Shown here: positions 7,680-16,465 of the stretch, one piece after another
How positions within the stretch are numbered: position 1 is the stretch's first letter
Layout of the letters: the number at the start of each line of letters is the position of its first letter
DNA from: an uncultured Verrucomicrobiae bacterium
GTDB lineage: Bacteria > Verrucomicrobiota > Verrucomicrobiia > Palsa-1439
DNA: 34,815 bases
Direction: 5' to 3'
Assembly (NCBI GenBank): GCA_937927265.1
Contig: CALBCO010000109.1
Span: forward strand, 1-34,815
The notes under the pieces: model-generated
What the model saw: only the letters and a program-made list of their open reading frames with translations
Databases searched by the model: none
What the model was told of the DNA's origin: nothing
Made by a program: the position numbers and the translations under genes

Positions 7680-8843
7680 TCAAACGGCGCGCAGGGCGTC
7701 AAGCACGGGTTTGCGCGCGGCGAGCCGAGCCGGCAGCAGCCCGCCCAGCACGCCCATGAGCAGCGCAAAGCCCAGCCCCTTCGCCAGCAGTTCGCCCGTG
7801 ATCCGGAATTCAAAGGCCACCTCGGCAAACGTGGTCCAACTAAACGTACCCGTCGCCACGCCGTTGAGCGGCAACGAAAGCAAGCACCCCACCACCCCGC
7901 CGCCGAGCGCCAACAACACCGATTCGATCAGGAAACATGCGTAGATGTCGCGCCGACGGAAGCCCAAAACGCATAACGTCCCGATCTCGCGCGTGCGCGC
8001 CCCCACTGCGGCGTACATCGTGTTCATTGCCGAAAACGCCGCGCCGATGCTCATGATCGTCGCCAGGAATGTCCCGACGAACTGGATCGGCCCGGCCATT
8101 TTGGTCTGGTCGCGGAAGTATTCCGTCTCCGGCAAGACGCGGACTTGCAGCAATGGATCCTGTTCCATTCGCCGCGCCAGCGCGGCCCCTGCCGCCGTGC
8201 TGACCGGCCGCAGCAAGATTGAACCGTAGAAATTCCGGTTGAACTCTTTGCGGGCCTCGTCGGCATCCACCCAGATTTCCGATTCGTAGGCGGTCTTGGC
8301 GGCGTCGAACGTGCCGACCACATGCCAGGTGGTCTTACCGGTGCGGAAACTTTGGCCGACCCGGCAGTTGGCGAACCGCTCAGCGATCTTGCGGCTGACC
8401 ACGCACTCGCGCAGACTGGGCTGAAACCACCGGCCCTCGACCAGCCGCACATTGGGGCGCAACGCCAGCGCCACCGGCCCCACCCCGCGCACCACGACGT
8501 TGGCCGTGCCCCTGTGATCAATACGGTCAATGGTGGCCAGCACGACAATCTCCGCCGAGGCCAATGGCTCGCCTTGCTCATTGCGAGCGATGCCGTCGAG
8601 ATAACGGATGCGGCGAACTTCGTTCCGGGTGATCTGGCTGGTGGTGTCGGCGGTGGAGCCGCGGCGCAACACGAGCAAGTTGCGCTCATCACCAGTGCTG
8701 ACATACGTTGCCTTCAGCCCCCGCGCCAACGCCATCACCATCACAAACACCGCCACCACCAGCGCGATGCCCAGCATCGTCGCCAGCGTCAGCCGCCACC
8801 GGACGCGCAGGTTGCGGAGGTTGTATTTAAGCGGGATCGCCAT
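7680..8843 (-). CDS. ABC transporter permease B (MacB/FtsX family)
   Basis: A 387-residue permease with the FtsX/MacB layout: N-terminal helix (about 17-40, LTLATMLGIALVVAVFVMVMAL), a long periplasmic MacB_PCD domain (about 45-255), and three C-terminal helices (about 260-380). The start MAIPLKYNLRNL at 8843 shares one base with the stop of permease A (TGATG), the clearest sign of coupled translation. The longer frame to 8909 lies within permease A. The motif TREIGTLCVLGFRRRDIYACFL is the usual coupling region for the ATPase. It is clearly different in sequence from permease A, so the membrane part is probably a heterodimer. Confidence 0.92.
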   Translation of the reverse strand: MAIPLKYNLRNLRVRWRLTLATMLGIALVVAVFVMVMALARGLKATYVSTGDERNLLVLRRGSTADTTSQITRNEVRRIRYLDGIARNEQGEPLASAEIVVLATIDRIDHRGTANVVVRGVGPVALALRPNVRLVEGRWFQPSLRECVVSRKIAERFANCRVGQSFRTGKTTWHVVGTFDAAKTAYESEIWVDADEARKEFNRNFYGSILLRPVSTAAGAALARRMEQDPLLQVRVLPETEYFRDQTKMAGPIQFVGTFLATIMSIGAAFSAMNTMYAAVGARTREIGTLCVLGFRRRDIYACFLIESVLLALGGGVVGCLLSLPLNGVATGTFSWTTFAEVAFEFRITGELLAKGLGFALLMGVLGGLLPARLAARKPVLDALRAV

Positions 8844-9985
8844 CAATCCAACTCCTTCAGTCCCCCGACTACGCTGGCGCGAATGCTCGTGTAGGCTGGC
8901 AATAGACAACTCACCACGCCCAGCCCCGCCGCCACCAACAGGCCGGTCACAATGATGTGCGGTGTCACGTCGAACTTGATGAACACGCCGCGCGACAACG
9001 AGTACATGTCCACCTGATCAAACAACAGACGCGCGCCGAGGCAACCGAACAGTCCCCCGGCCACGGCCAAGCCGAACGATTCGGCCAAAATCACGCCGCA
9101 TACCTGCCGGCCATCGAACCCGAGGGCCTTGAGAATGGCAATCTCGCGGGACCGTTCGCGGATGGACATGCTCATGGTGCTCGCCGTCACCAGAATCAGC
9201 GTGAATACAATGACCGAGGAGATCGAGCCGATCAGCAGTTTGATGTTGCCAAACATCGAGATAAAGCCCAACTGAAATGCCCTCTCTGTTTCGGTCTTGG
9301 TCTCGGCGTTGGTGTTGCGAAACGCCGCGTCAATTCGTTCCATCAACCCGGGAATGACGTCCGGCTCGGTTACCTTGACCCAAAAGGTGCCGACCAACCC
9401 CCGTTTACCCAACAACTCATCGAGGTATTCATGATGGAAAAACAGATTCGTCTCGTCTAACCCGCCGTAGTACACACCGCGGATGACCAACTCCAAATCC
9501 ACCGGCCAAATCGTGCCGCGCAACGTGATCCGGTCCCCCACCTTCCACCCAAACCGTTGCATCGTTTTCGAGCCAACCACACACGCCGTCTTTTCCTTGA
9601 TGAACACCTCGCGTTGGAGCGGGTCAATGGACGACTCGGCAAAAATCGGAAACAACTTCTCTGCGTCCACGCCGAATTGCGGAAAGAAATTGCGTTCATC
9701 CTTATAGATGCCGCCGAACCAAGTCAACTTCATGCAATACGCCACGCCCGGCATTCGTTCGATGCGGGACTGATATTTCTCCGGCAGCACCTCCCCCAAC
9801 GACACCTTGTGGCGCACCACAATCCGCAAAGCCGCTTCCTCCGAGGTGGCCGGCTGCGTCAACTCCCGTAGCGCCGTCTGCAACGTCACGAAGAGAAACA
9901 AACTCAGCGCCACACTGAGCACGGTGAGCAGCATCCGCCGCTTGTTGCGCAACGCATTGCGCAAAATAAACCCGTGAATGGTCAT
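8843..9985 (-). CDS. ABC transporter permease A (MacB/FtsX family)
   Basis: A 380-residue permease with an N-terminal helix (about 17-37, MLLTVLSVALSLFLFVTL), a periplasmic MacB_PCD domain, and three C-terminal helices that begin around residue 245 (LIGSISSVIVFTLILVTAST). The coupling motif is SREIAILKALGFDGRQVCGVIL. The start ATG 9985 overlaps the ATPase stop by ATGA. It is the second gene of the exporter operon and the partner of permease B. Confidence 0.92.
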   Translation of the reverse strand: MTIHGFILRNALRNKRRMLLTVLSVALSLFLFVTLQTALRELTQPATSEEAALRIVVRHKVSLGEVLPEKYQSRIERMPGVAYCMKLTWFGGIYKDERNFFPQFGVDAEKLFPIFAESSIDPLQREVFIKEKTACVVGSKTMQRFGWKVGDRITLRGTIWPVDLELVIRGVYYGGLDETNLFFHHEYLDELLGKRGLVGTFWVKVTEPDVIPGLMERIDAAFRNTNAETKTETERAFQLGFISMFGNIKLLIGSISSVIVFTLILVTASTMSMSIRERSREIAILKALGFDGRQVCGVILAESFGLAVAGGLFGCLGARLLFDQVDMYSLSRGVFIKFDVTPHIIVTGLLVAAGLGVVSCLLPAYTSIRASVVGGLKELD

Positions 9986-10677
9986 CGATGTTGTCCGTTA
10001 CCGTTCAACAACTCGCCCTTCTCCAAGTGTACCGTACGCTTCGCGAAGGCAGCCGCTTTCGGATCGTGCGTGACCATGATCACGGTCTTACCGGCGGTGC
10101 GATTAAAGGTCTGCAACAGCGTCAACACCTCCGTAGCCGCGTGCGCATCGAGGTTGCCGGTCGGTTCGTCAGCAATCAGCAATGTGGGATCCGTCACCAG
10201 CGCCCGGGCAAGGGCAACCCGCTGCTCCTGGCCGCCGGACAACTGCCGGGGCAAATGGTGCATGCGGTCGGCCAGCCCGACCAATTCCAGTGCGGCCTCA
10301 ACATGTTGTCGCCGCTCGCGGGCCGATAAACGCGTCAACAACAGCGGCAATTCCACATTCTCAAACGCCGTCAATACAGGAATCAGATTGAAGGTTTGAA
10401 ACACAAACCCGATGTGCCGGTTGCGCCATTCCGCCAGTGCACTGTGATTCAACTCGGCCACATTCGTCTCGCCGACGAAACAGCGGCCACTCGTGGGCTG
10501 GTCCACCCCGGCAATGATGTGCAGCAACGTGCTTTTACCGGAGCCGCTCGGCCCCATCAACGCCACAAAATCCTCGGCCGCGATGTTGAGCGACACCCGG
10601 TCGAGTGCCGTCACATCAATCTCCCCGTGCCGGTAAACCTTGGTGACTTCCTCAAGCCGCACAATGGCTGGGTTCAT
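9982..10677 (-). CDS. ABC transporter ATP-binding protein (MacB/LolD type)
   Basis: A 231-residue nucleotide-binding subunit. Walker A is GPSGSGKS (residues 42-49), the Q-loop is FVFQTFNLIPVLTAFENVEL, the signature is LSGGQEQRVALARAL (one change from the usual LSGGQQQR), and Walker B with D-loop is LLIADEPTGNLD. The switch His is in MVTHDPKAA. FQTFNLIP and ENVELPL are typical of the LolD/MacB/FtsE branch. It is the first gene of the exporter transcript; 40 bases separate its start from the end of the upstream minus-strand gene. Confidence 0.95.
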   Translation of the reverse strand: MNPAIVRLEEVTKVYRHGEIDVTALDRVSLNIAAEDFVALMGPSGSGKSTLLHIIAGVDQPTSGRCFVGETNVAELNHSALAEWRNRHIGFVFQTFNLIPVLTAFENVELPLLLTRLSARERRQHVEAALELVGLADRMHHLPRQLSGGQEQRVALARALVTDPTLLIADEPTGNLDAHAATEVLTLLQTFNRTAGKTVIMVTHDPKAAAFAKRTVHLEKGELLNGNGQHR

Positions 10678-10717
10678 AGCGGAGGCAGTTTAGCACATTC
10701 TTCCCGCTATTGGAGCG

Positions 10718-11611
10718 TCAATCCACCCGCAGTGGCCGGCTGCTTGACAAAGGCGCCGCGTACCCAACTTCGAGAAACCGCCGCGCCTCTTCTTCGACGA
10801 GGAACGGCGCCGGTGCCCCTGGCACGCACTCCGGCAACACCGTATCCACCGCCAACCCAGCATCCCGCAACGCCATGCCGTAACTGCGAGGGTCGGCCGG
10901 TTCGGCCACGCGCAGCCCGACCGCCCGCGCGGCCACCACGTAGAGATCGTCCACCGTCGCGCACTGTTCGAGCCGCCAGCCGTCCAACGGCTCGATGGCG
11001 CGTTGACTCAACGCCGTCGCGCAGCTTGACGTACTGCCCGCCACGCCCGATGCCAACTCCATGGCCGTCGCGACCAAACAAGCCAGCCGGGCCTGCGTCA
11101 CGCAGGTTGTCGAATTGCGAACCGCAGTTGGCCGGCCCGACGGAGGGGCCGGGCGCGGGCGAACGGGGATTTTCCCCGTGGGACGGGCGGCAACCTTCTT
11201 CGGCGTCGTGGACGGTGGCGTTGCCTGCAGTTCAAGACATGATTGCGCATCCGCCCATAACTTCTCCGCCCGCAACGCCGCGAATTGAATCTTCAACGCC
11301 TCCTGCTCCCGCAACGCCGCGTCATTTTCCGCATCCAAATCGCGCAGGGTTTTCTCCGCCTGTTGCCCCACCGCGAGCACGCCTTGCAATTTCACCAGCC
11401 GGTCGCGCAAGCAATCGGCCTGCGCCACTTGTTGGCTCGCCCGTGCTTGTTGTTCCAAGGCCGCCAACCGGTCGAGTTTCTCCTGAATATGTGCCCACTG
11501 CGCCGCGACCTCGTTCGTCGCGGGCACCGTGTTGGTCAGGCCGCCGATTGCTGTCAGCGCCACCAGCCAGAGCGCCACGGCCCCGCACCACTGTGTGTTT
11601 CGCCCGTGCAT
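10718..11611 (-). CDS. Exported coiled-coil protein of unknown function
   Basis: I do not recognise this 297-residue protein. It begins with a signal-like hydrophobic stretch (about 8-25, WCGAVALWLVALTAIGG). A long charged helix with heptad character follows (about 33-125, with HIQEKLDRLAALEQQARAS), then a Pro/Arg-rich linker (about 132-160), and a C-terminal domain with several Cys (TTCVTQARLACL; SSCATAL; EQCATVDDLYVVAARAVGL). The end carries a conserved-looking SYGMALRDAGL and EEEARRFLEVGY. ATG 11611 is preferred over the TTG at 11620. It may be transcribed with the downstream exporter genes (40-base gap), but a link is not shown. Confidence 0.7.
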   Translation of the reverse strand: MHGRNTQWCGAVALWLVALTAIGGLTNTVPATNEVAAQWAHIQEKLDRLAALEQQARASQQVAQADCLRDRLVKLQGVLAVGQQAEKTLRDLDAENDAALREQEALKIQFAALRAEKLWADAQSCLELQATPPSTTPKKVAARPTGKIPVRPRPAPPSGRPTAVRNSTTCVTQARLACLVATAMELASGVAGSTSSCATALSQRAIEPLDGWRLEQCATVDDLYVVAARAVGLRVAEPADPRSYGMALRDAGLAVDTVLPECVPGAPAPFLVEEEARRFLEVGYAAPLSSSRPLRVD

Positions 11612-11691
11612 GACGCCCAATGTAGTGGCCCCGCGCCAAAGCGCAAGCCGCGACTGCGGCCAGCCGCCCGCGGCCGGTCATGGCTTTCCCG

Positions 11692-11720
11692 TTGCATTGA
11701 GGGGTGTTTGGCGGTATATG
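11692..11720 (+). promoter_or_regulatory. Possible sigma-70-like promoter before ilvB
   Basis: TTGCAT (11692-11697) and TATATG (11715-11720) are separated by 17 bases, close to -35 and -10 boxes. A transcript from here would begin near 11727, which fits translation from ATG 11739 with a very short leader. The same stretch also carries GAGGGG (11699-11704), which could instead serve an earlier ATG at 11718. The two readings exclude each other. Confidence 0.3.
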
Positions 11721-11738
11721 AACCGCCCGGATCATTTT

Positions 11739-13568
11739 ATGAGCAAACAGACCAACATGACCAGCACCGCCCGCGACTCGCAACCGACCGAAATGCGTGG
11801 CGCGGATATCGTCGTCAAAGCCCTCGAACTGGCCGGCGTCGAAGTGGTATTCGGCTACCCCGGCGGCGCCAGCATGGAAATCCATCAGTCGCTCACCCGA
11901 TCGAAGAAGATTCGGACCATTCTTCCGCGGCATGAGCAAGGTGAAGTGTTTGCCGCCGGCGGCTACGCCCGCGCGACCGGCAAAGCCGGGGTCTGTCTGG
12001 CCACGAGCGGCCCCGGCGCGACGAATCTGGTCACCGGCGTGGCCGACGCGTACATGGACTCGGTCCCCCTCGTTGCCATTACCGGGCAGGTACCGCGCCA
12101 TATGATCGGCAAAACCGCGTTTCAGGAAACCGACGTATTCGGGTTGGCCGTGCCGATTGTCAAACACAGTTATCTCGTCATGGATGTAGCGGATCTGCCG
12201 CGCATCATTCAGGAGGCGTTTTACATTGCCACGACGGGCCGACCGGGACCGGTCTGGATTGATATTCCCAAGGACGTGCAACAATCCCATTGTGTGCCGG
12301 TATTCCCCTCCCAGCCGGCCTTGCGAGGGTACGATCCCGTCAAGAAGATTAGCGACGCCACCGTGCGGCAAATCGCTACGCTTATCGAAAAAAGCACGCG
12401 ACCGGTTATTTACTGCGGCGGCGGGATTATCTCTGCCAACGCCAGCACCGAGTTGCGCGAGTTTGCCGAGAAGACCGGCATCCCTGTCGCCACAACCTTG
12501 ATGGGCATCGGTGTAATACCCGCCGATCATCCCTTGTCCTTGCGCTGGCTGGGCATGCACGGTACGCTCGTCGCCAACCTGGCGGTGGACCAAGCGGACT
12601 TGCTGCTCGCCCTGGGGGTCCGATTCGACGACCGGGTGACCGGCAACGTCAAGGAGTTCGCCAAGCACGGCACGATTGTCCACATTGACGTGGACGCCAG
12701 CGAAATCAACAAGAACAAGCCTGTCCACGTGCCGGTCGTCAGCGACATTCGGTATGCGCTCCAACAACTCAACAAGATCGTCAAAACCAAAAACCTCCAC
12801 GAATGGCATGCCCGCCTTGAGGAGTGGAAAACCAAATATCCATTCCGGTACACGTTGACTGACGAGGTGCTGAAATCCCAATATGTCCGCGAGTTTCTCA
12901 AGGGCGACACGAGCGAGATCATCATGCCGCAGTACGTGATTGAGTTGCTCGACGAGTTGACGAAGGGCGATGCGATCATCACCACCGGTGTCGGCCAGCA
13001 CCAAATGTGGACCGGCCAATACTACAAGTTCAAACACCCGCGCGCCTTCCTCACGTCCGGTGGTCTAGGCGCAATGGGCTTCGGCTATCCTGCCGCGCTC
13101 GGCGCGAAAGTGGCCTGCCCGGACAAACAGGTGGTGGACATTGATGGCGACGGCTCTTTCCTGATGAACATCCAAGAACTGGCGACTGCGCACATCGAAC
13201 GGATCGCCGCCAAAGCCATCATTCTGAACAACCAACACCTCGGCATGGTCGTCCAATGGGAAGACCGCTTTTACCAATCCAACCGCGGTCACACCTACCT
13301 CGGCGACCCGCGCAACCCGCATAACGTCTATCCCGACTTCGTTGCCATCGCAAAAGGATTCAACGTCCCCGCCGAGCGCGTCACTCGCAAGAGCGAGTTG
13401 CGCCCCGCGCTGGAACGAATGCTCAAATCGAAAGAACCCTACGTGCTCGATGTTGTTGTGCCCTACACCGAACACGTCTTACCAATGATCCCGGCCGGCA
13501 AGACCGTCCGCGATATTATCCTCGAAAAAGGCCAGACACCCGAACTGGGAGCGAATCTCGGCTTGTAG
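11739..13568 (+). CDS. ilvB: Acetolactate synthase large (catalytic) subunit
   Basis: ThDP-dependent enzyme that joins two pyruvates to 2-acetolactate, or pyruvate and 2-ketobutyrate to acetohydroxybutyrate, the first common step of valine, leucine and isoleucine synthesis. The 609-residue product has the N-terminal Pyr domain with the catalytic Glu in RHEQGEVFAAGGYARATGK, the FAD-binding middle domain (about 215-350) and the C-terminal PP domain with the ThDP/Mg motif GDGSFLMNIQELATA. The FGYPGGASMEIHQ motif is the normal AHAS start region. Three in-frame ATGs are possible (11718, 11739, 11757); none has a well-spaced Shine-Dalgarno sequence, so the start is uncertain by a few residues. Neither the regulatory subunit gene ilvN nor ilvC follows, which is unusual. 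Confidence 0.95.
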   Translation: MSKQTNMTSTARDSQPTEMRGADIVVKALELAGVEVVFGYPGGASMEIHQSLTRSKKIRTILPRHEQGEVFAAGGYARATGKAGVCLATSGPGATNLVTGVADAYMDSVPLVAITGQVPRHMIGKTAFQETDVFGLAVPIVKHSYLVMDVADLPRIIQEAFYIATTGRPGPVWIDIPKDVQQSHCVPVFPSQPALRGYDPVKKISDATVRQIATLIEKSTRPVIYCGGGIISANASTELREFAEKTGIPVATTLMGIGVIPADHPLSLRWLGMHGTLVANLAVDQADLLLALGVRFDDRVTGNVKEFAKHGTIVHIDVDASEINKNKPVHVPVVSDIRYALQQLNKIVKTKNLHEWHARLEEWKTKYPFRYTLTDEVLKSQYVREFLKGDTSEIIMPQYVIELLDELTKGDAIITTGVGQHQMWTGQYYKFKHPRAFLTSGGLGAMGFGYPAALGAKVACPDKQVVDIDGDGSFLMNIQELATAHIERIAAKAIILNNQHLGMVVQWEDRFYQSNRGHTYLGDPRNPHNVYPDFVAIAKGFNVPAERVTRKSELRPALERMLKSKEPYVLDVVVPYTEHVLPMIPAGKTVRDIILEKGQTPELGANLGL

Positions 13569-14081
13569 GCGTTGGACAACACCTCCCTTGGATATTGCTC
13601 GGCGATGCCGCGGATGACGGTATCGGCAGCAACGCCCGTGAATCACATCTCCATTCCAGAACCGCTCCGTGGCGAAGCCCAAAGACGGGTGACCGGACAT
13701 CACAAGCTGAGCGCGGCAGGGAATCAGCGCTAGCCCCCGCATTGCCCCCAAACCGCTTCTCTCCATGTCCGTCGTTGGCTCCTGGGCATACGCCTGTTGT
13801 CCCAACGTTGCCGTCCGAATCTCGGCGCGTCAGCGACGAGCGCCGCCGCCGGTTCTATTCTTTCGGGGAATGCCGCCGTCAATTCGGCTCCTCTTCGCGC
13901 CAACGATTCGGCATGAATTTTCTCGCATCGTCCTATTCATTCAAGGGCTGCACCCGCAGATGAAAAATGCGATGCCCACAATCGCCACGGGCGACCTGCC
14001 GGGGATCCCGCTCCGCGGGCTGGGCTTCGTATGGATCATCCGCAAAGGCCGCCCTCGGCAGGGTGAAAGACCGTTGTCATG
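13569..14081. other. 513-bp gap without a supported gene
   Basis: Between the ilvB stop and the end of the convergent glycoside hydrolase gene. Short open frames exist on both strands, but none shows a recognisable domain, a sensible start or the codon pattern of its neighbours. I see no tRNA-like fold, no clear terminator hairpin and no palindromic repeat. It may hold the remains of a decayed gene, but I could not identify a parent. Confidence 0.5.
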
Positions 14082-16433
14082 TCATTTCCGCGCGGCTTCC
14101 CATCGCAGCGCGACCATGCTGAACGGCGGTAGTTGCAGTTTCCAACCAGTCCCAAAGCCGTTCAGTGTTTCTTCGCGGACTTGCACTTCGGGCGGGTGAT
14201 CAGATTCGTTGTTCGCGGTGATGCGGTCGGCAGTCAGCCACCAAGCGGTGGCGGTTCCGCCTTTGGCCTGACCGCTGAACTTCAGGGCCACGACATGCGG
14301 TTCCCGTGTGTCGAGATTGACAAGTATCAAACCGTGCTGCTGCCGGTCACAAAACGCATAGCTCCATAACACGGGGAAGTTCTCGTAGGTCAAGATCTGA
14401 TCACGCGCTCCCTCGAACCAGCCGGTCGCGGTAAACGTCGGAGCCGCCCCACTGTGGAGGGTCTCGACGAGGTTGCCTCCAATCACGCGATTGGCGATTT
14501 GGGCGGCGAGATACGTGGGTCGGTAACGTTGATCACGGTAATCCAGACCGGGGGTGATCCCCCATAGTTTGACGCCTTCGCGGAAACTGCGTTGGTTGAG
14601 GTTGAACAGGCATTGCGTGCGGAGATTAAGTTCCTTCATCATCACCAGTGAATCGTTGATGAGATTTACTCCGCCGCCGATGGATGCGATGTATTTATTG
14701 CGAAACTCGATTGGCGCGCCACCATCTTTTACACTCGGCGCCGTGGTATGGTAGTGATGCTCGTAAATTGCCAGTTCGCTGTTGGCAGCCCGGGTCAACT
14801 GATAATGCTGTGGCATGATGCCCTCGGGCGCGCAAGCGCGGCGCAGCGTGAAACCAAACACCCACCGAAATAAGGCGTCATCATCCGAAAACATCGCAGC
14901 TTGCTGGGCAGTGAGCCGATGGATCAAATACGGCGCGACGGCGAGCCGGTCACCGTTGGGCGTGGCTTGCAACACTTGCTTGGTGACGCCAACGCTGCCG
15001 GCTTGCGAGCCAAGCACAAACACCACCGACGGACGGTAATACAGCGATTGTTTACCGAACGTGATCAGGTCTTTCCAGTGGTCAGGCCCGTTGAACGAGC
15101 CGGTGGCGTAACCGCTCGGATTCCATGCTTCGTTGCCAAACTCCACGTACACGTTGCGAAACACTTCCGTCCACGGGCGCGGATGACCCAACGCCGCCCG
15201 AATTTTCCCGCCACCTACATCGGCCGGTGCGCCGAGGTATTCCATGAACAGTTTGATTTCTTCCGGGTGAATCGTTCCCGGCAAGCAATACCAAGGGTCG
15301 GCGCCGATATATTCCGCCAAGACGTAGAAATCATGGAGATTGAAATCGTAACCATTGGCACGATTGCGGCCGCCCCGGGTGAGGTCGGCGAAGTTGCGCG
15401 ACCAACGAATTCGACGCAGCGGCGGCCGAAGGTTCGTCTCCAGATCGCTGCCGCCCATTTGCAGAAATCGAATGACACCCGGCCGCAACTCGCGCAGCAC
15501 CTTCACAAAATGATCCCGAAACGGCGTCGGATTCTGATCGTTTTCCTCCTTCCAGATTTCCACATCGTCCACCAACACCTCACCATCACTGGCCACGAAC
15601 CGGATCGTGAGATGCGAGTTCGGAGCCATATTCTCGATCACCAACGTCAGATCGTGCTTCTCCCATTTCTCGGTGATGGGGACGAAGGGGTTCTGGTCGG
15701 CACCCGTTGTGATTTGCAACTTGGGTTGTCCAGCTTTGGCTTTGGTCCAGAAACGAATGTGCCACCGCCCGGTCTGTTCGGCTTGACTGGCCCACATCGG
15801 AACGTAGGCGTAATGCGCGGGTTGGTCCGCCCCCTTCAGCCACAACGCCGCGCACCCGAACGAGCCGGGCGGCACGTCGCCAATGTGTGCGGTGTTCGGC
15901 AGACTGTTCCAATACGCCGGATTTTCAGTATCCCGGATGCAGCCCTGATCGAGGCGGTCCAGTTCGAGGAGTACGCCGTTGATGCCGCCGGCATTGATCA
16001 TGGGCGAGCGCGGCACCTCTTTATCAAACCGCAGGTAACACAACTCTCGCTTCTGCGGGTCGACCGGGCAAACTTTCTTTTCGATGTCTTGGATCAGTCC
16101 GGTGATCCCCTTGGCCGGGCCGCCGAGAATCGTGTACCGGACCTTGCCTTTCATCGCCTCCCAAGCTTCCGCATCGGGTGGGAACCACACGTACACGCCG
16201 TGCTCGTCCTGCAACGGCCCCCAAGTGCACATCCGGTAGCGCACCCCTTCGAAGTTGTCGGCGATGCGGAGCTTGACGATGCTGCTGTCCCAATAATTGT
16301 CCGAGCAAATGTTGATCCCCAGCCGAACCGTATCAGCTACCAACTTCTTGTCAGTGATTTCGACCGTTGTGAGTTCCGCAGCCACCGCGGCCGCGATCGC
16401 CAGGAACCCGCTGCCTGCCAATATTATTTTCAT
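14082..16433 (-). CDS. Secreted glycoside hydrolase, clan GH-A (GH51/GH39-like), with CBM-like region
   Basis: A 784-residue exported protein. The signal peptide is MKIILAGSGFLAIAAAVAA. An N-terminal beta-sandwich-like region (to about residue 310, with DQNPFVPITEKWEKHDLTL and VDDVEIW) looks like a carbohydrate-binding jelly roll. A TIM-barrel follows, with EFGNEAWN at about 429-438 (predicted acid/base Glu after Asn) and IYEHHYH near 556 (predicted nucleophile Glu). The end is a beta-domain as in arabinofuranosidases. The spacing of the two Glu fits clan GH-A. Exact family and substrate are uncertain; arabinose- or uronic acid-containing polymers are possible. Of the two start candidates, ATG 16433 has GGGAG 9 bases upstream, while ATG 16442 directly abuts it. 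The gene follows the related hydrolase at 16466-17728 by 32 bases, so the two are probably co-transcribed. Confidence 0.75.
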   Translation of the reverse strand: MKIILAGSGFLAIAAAVAAELTTVEITDKKLVADTVRLGINICSDNYWDSSIVKLRIADNFEGVRYRMCTWGPLQDEHGVYVWFPPDAEAWEAMKGKVRYTILGGPAKGITGLIQDIEKKVCPVDPQKRELCYLRFDKEVPRSPMINAGGINGVLLELDRLDQGCIRDTENPAYWNSLPNTAHIGDVPPGSFGCAALWLKGADQPAHYAYVPMWASQAEQTGRWHIRFWTKAKAGQPKLQITTGADQNPFVPITEKWEKHDLTLVIENMAPNSHLTIRFVASDGEVLVDDVEIWKEENDQNPTPFRDHFVKVLRELRPGVIRFLQMGGSDLETNLRPPLRRIRWSRNFADLTRGGRNRANGYDFNLHDFYVLAEYIGADPWYCLPGTIHPEEIKLFMEYLGAPADVGGGKIRAALGHPRPWTEVFRNVYVEFGNEAWNPSGYATGSFNGPDHWKDLITFGKQSLYYRPSVVFVLGSQAGSVGVTKQVLQATPNGDRLAVAPYLIHRLTAQQAAMFSDDDALFRWVFGFTLRRACAPEGIMPQHYQLTRAANSELAIYEHHYHTTAPSVKDGGAPIEFRNKYIASIGGGVNLINDSLVMMKELNLRTQCLFNLNQRSFREGVKLWGITPGLDYRDQRYRPTYLAAQIANRVIGGNLVETLHSGAAPTFTATGWFEGARDQILTYENFPVLWSYAFCDRQQHGLILVNLDTREPHVVALKFSGQAKGGTATAWWLTADRITANNESDHPPEVQVREETLNGFGTGWKLQLPPFSMVALRWEAARK

Positions 16434-16465
16434 CGGAGTCATCTCCCGCCTGCGAACATCAGCGA

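Noticed and set aside
11163..11179. Perfect 7-bp hairpin (ACGGGGA/TCCCCGT) inside the coiled-coil protein gene
   Set aside because: It lies in a Pro/Arg-rich linker where GC-rich repeats arise easily, and there is no second copy in the window; too short to call a repeat insertion.
11322..13037. Long open frame on the minus strand opposite ilvB
   Set aside because: It is the mirror of a highly conserved enzyme gene; high GC makes such shadow frames common, and the product has no domain or sensible start.
13479..13805. Minus-strand frame after ilvB as a small gene
   Set aside because: No recognisable motif, it overlaps the ilvB end and has no good start; left as part of an unexplained gap.
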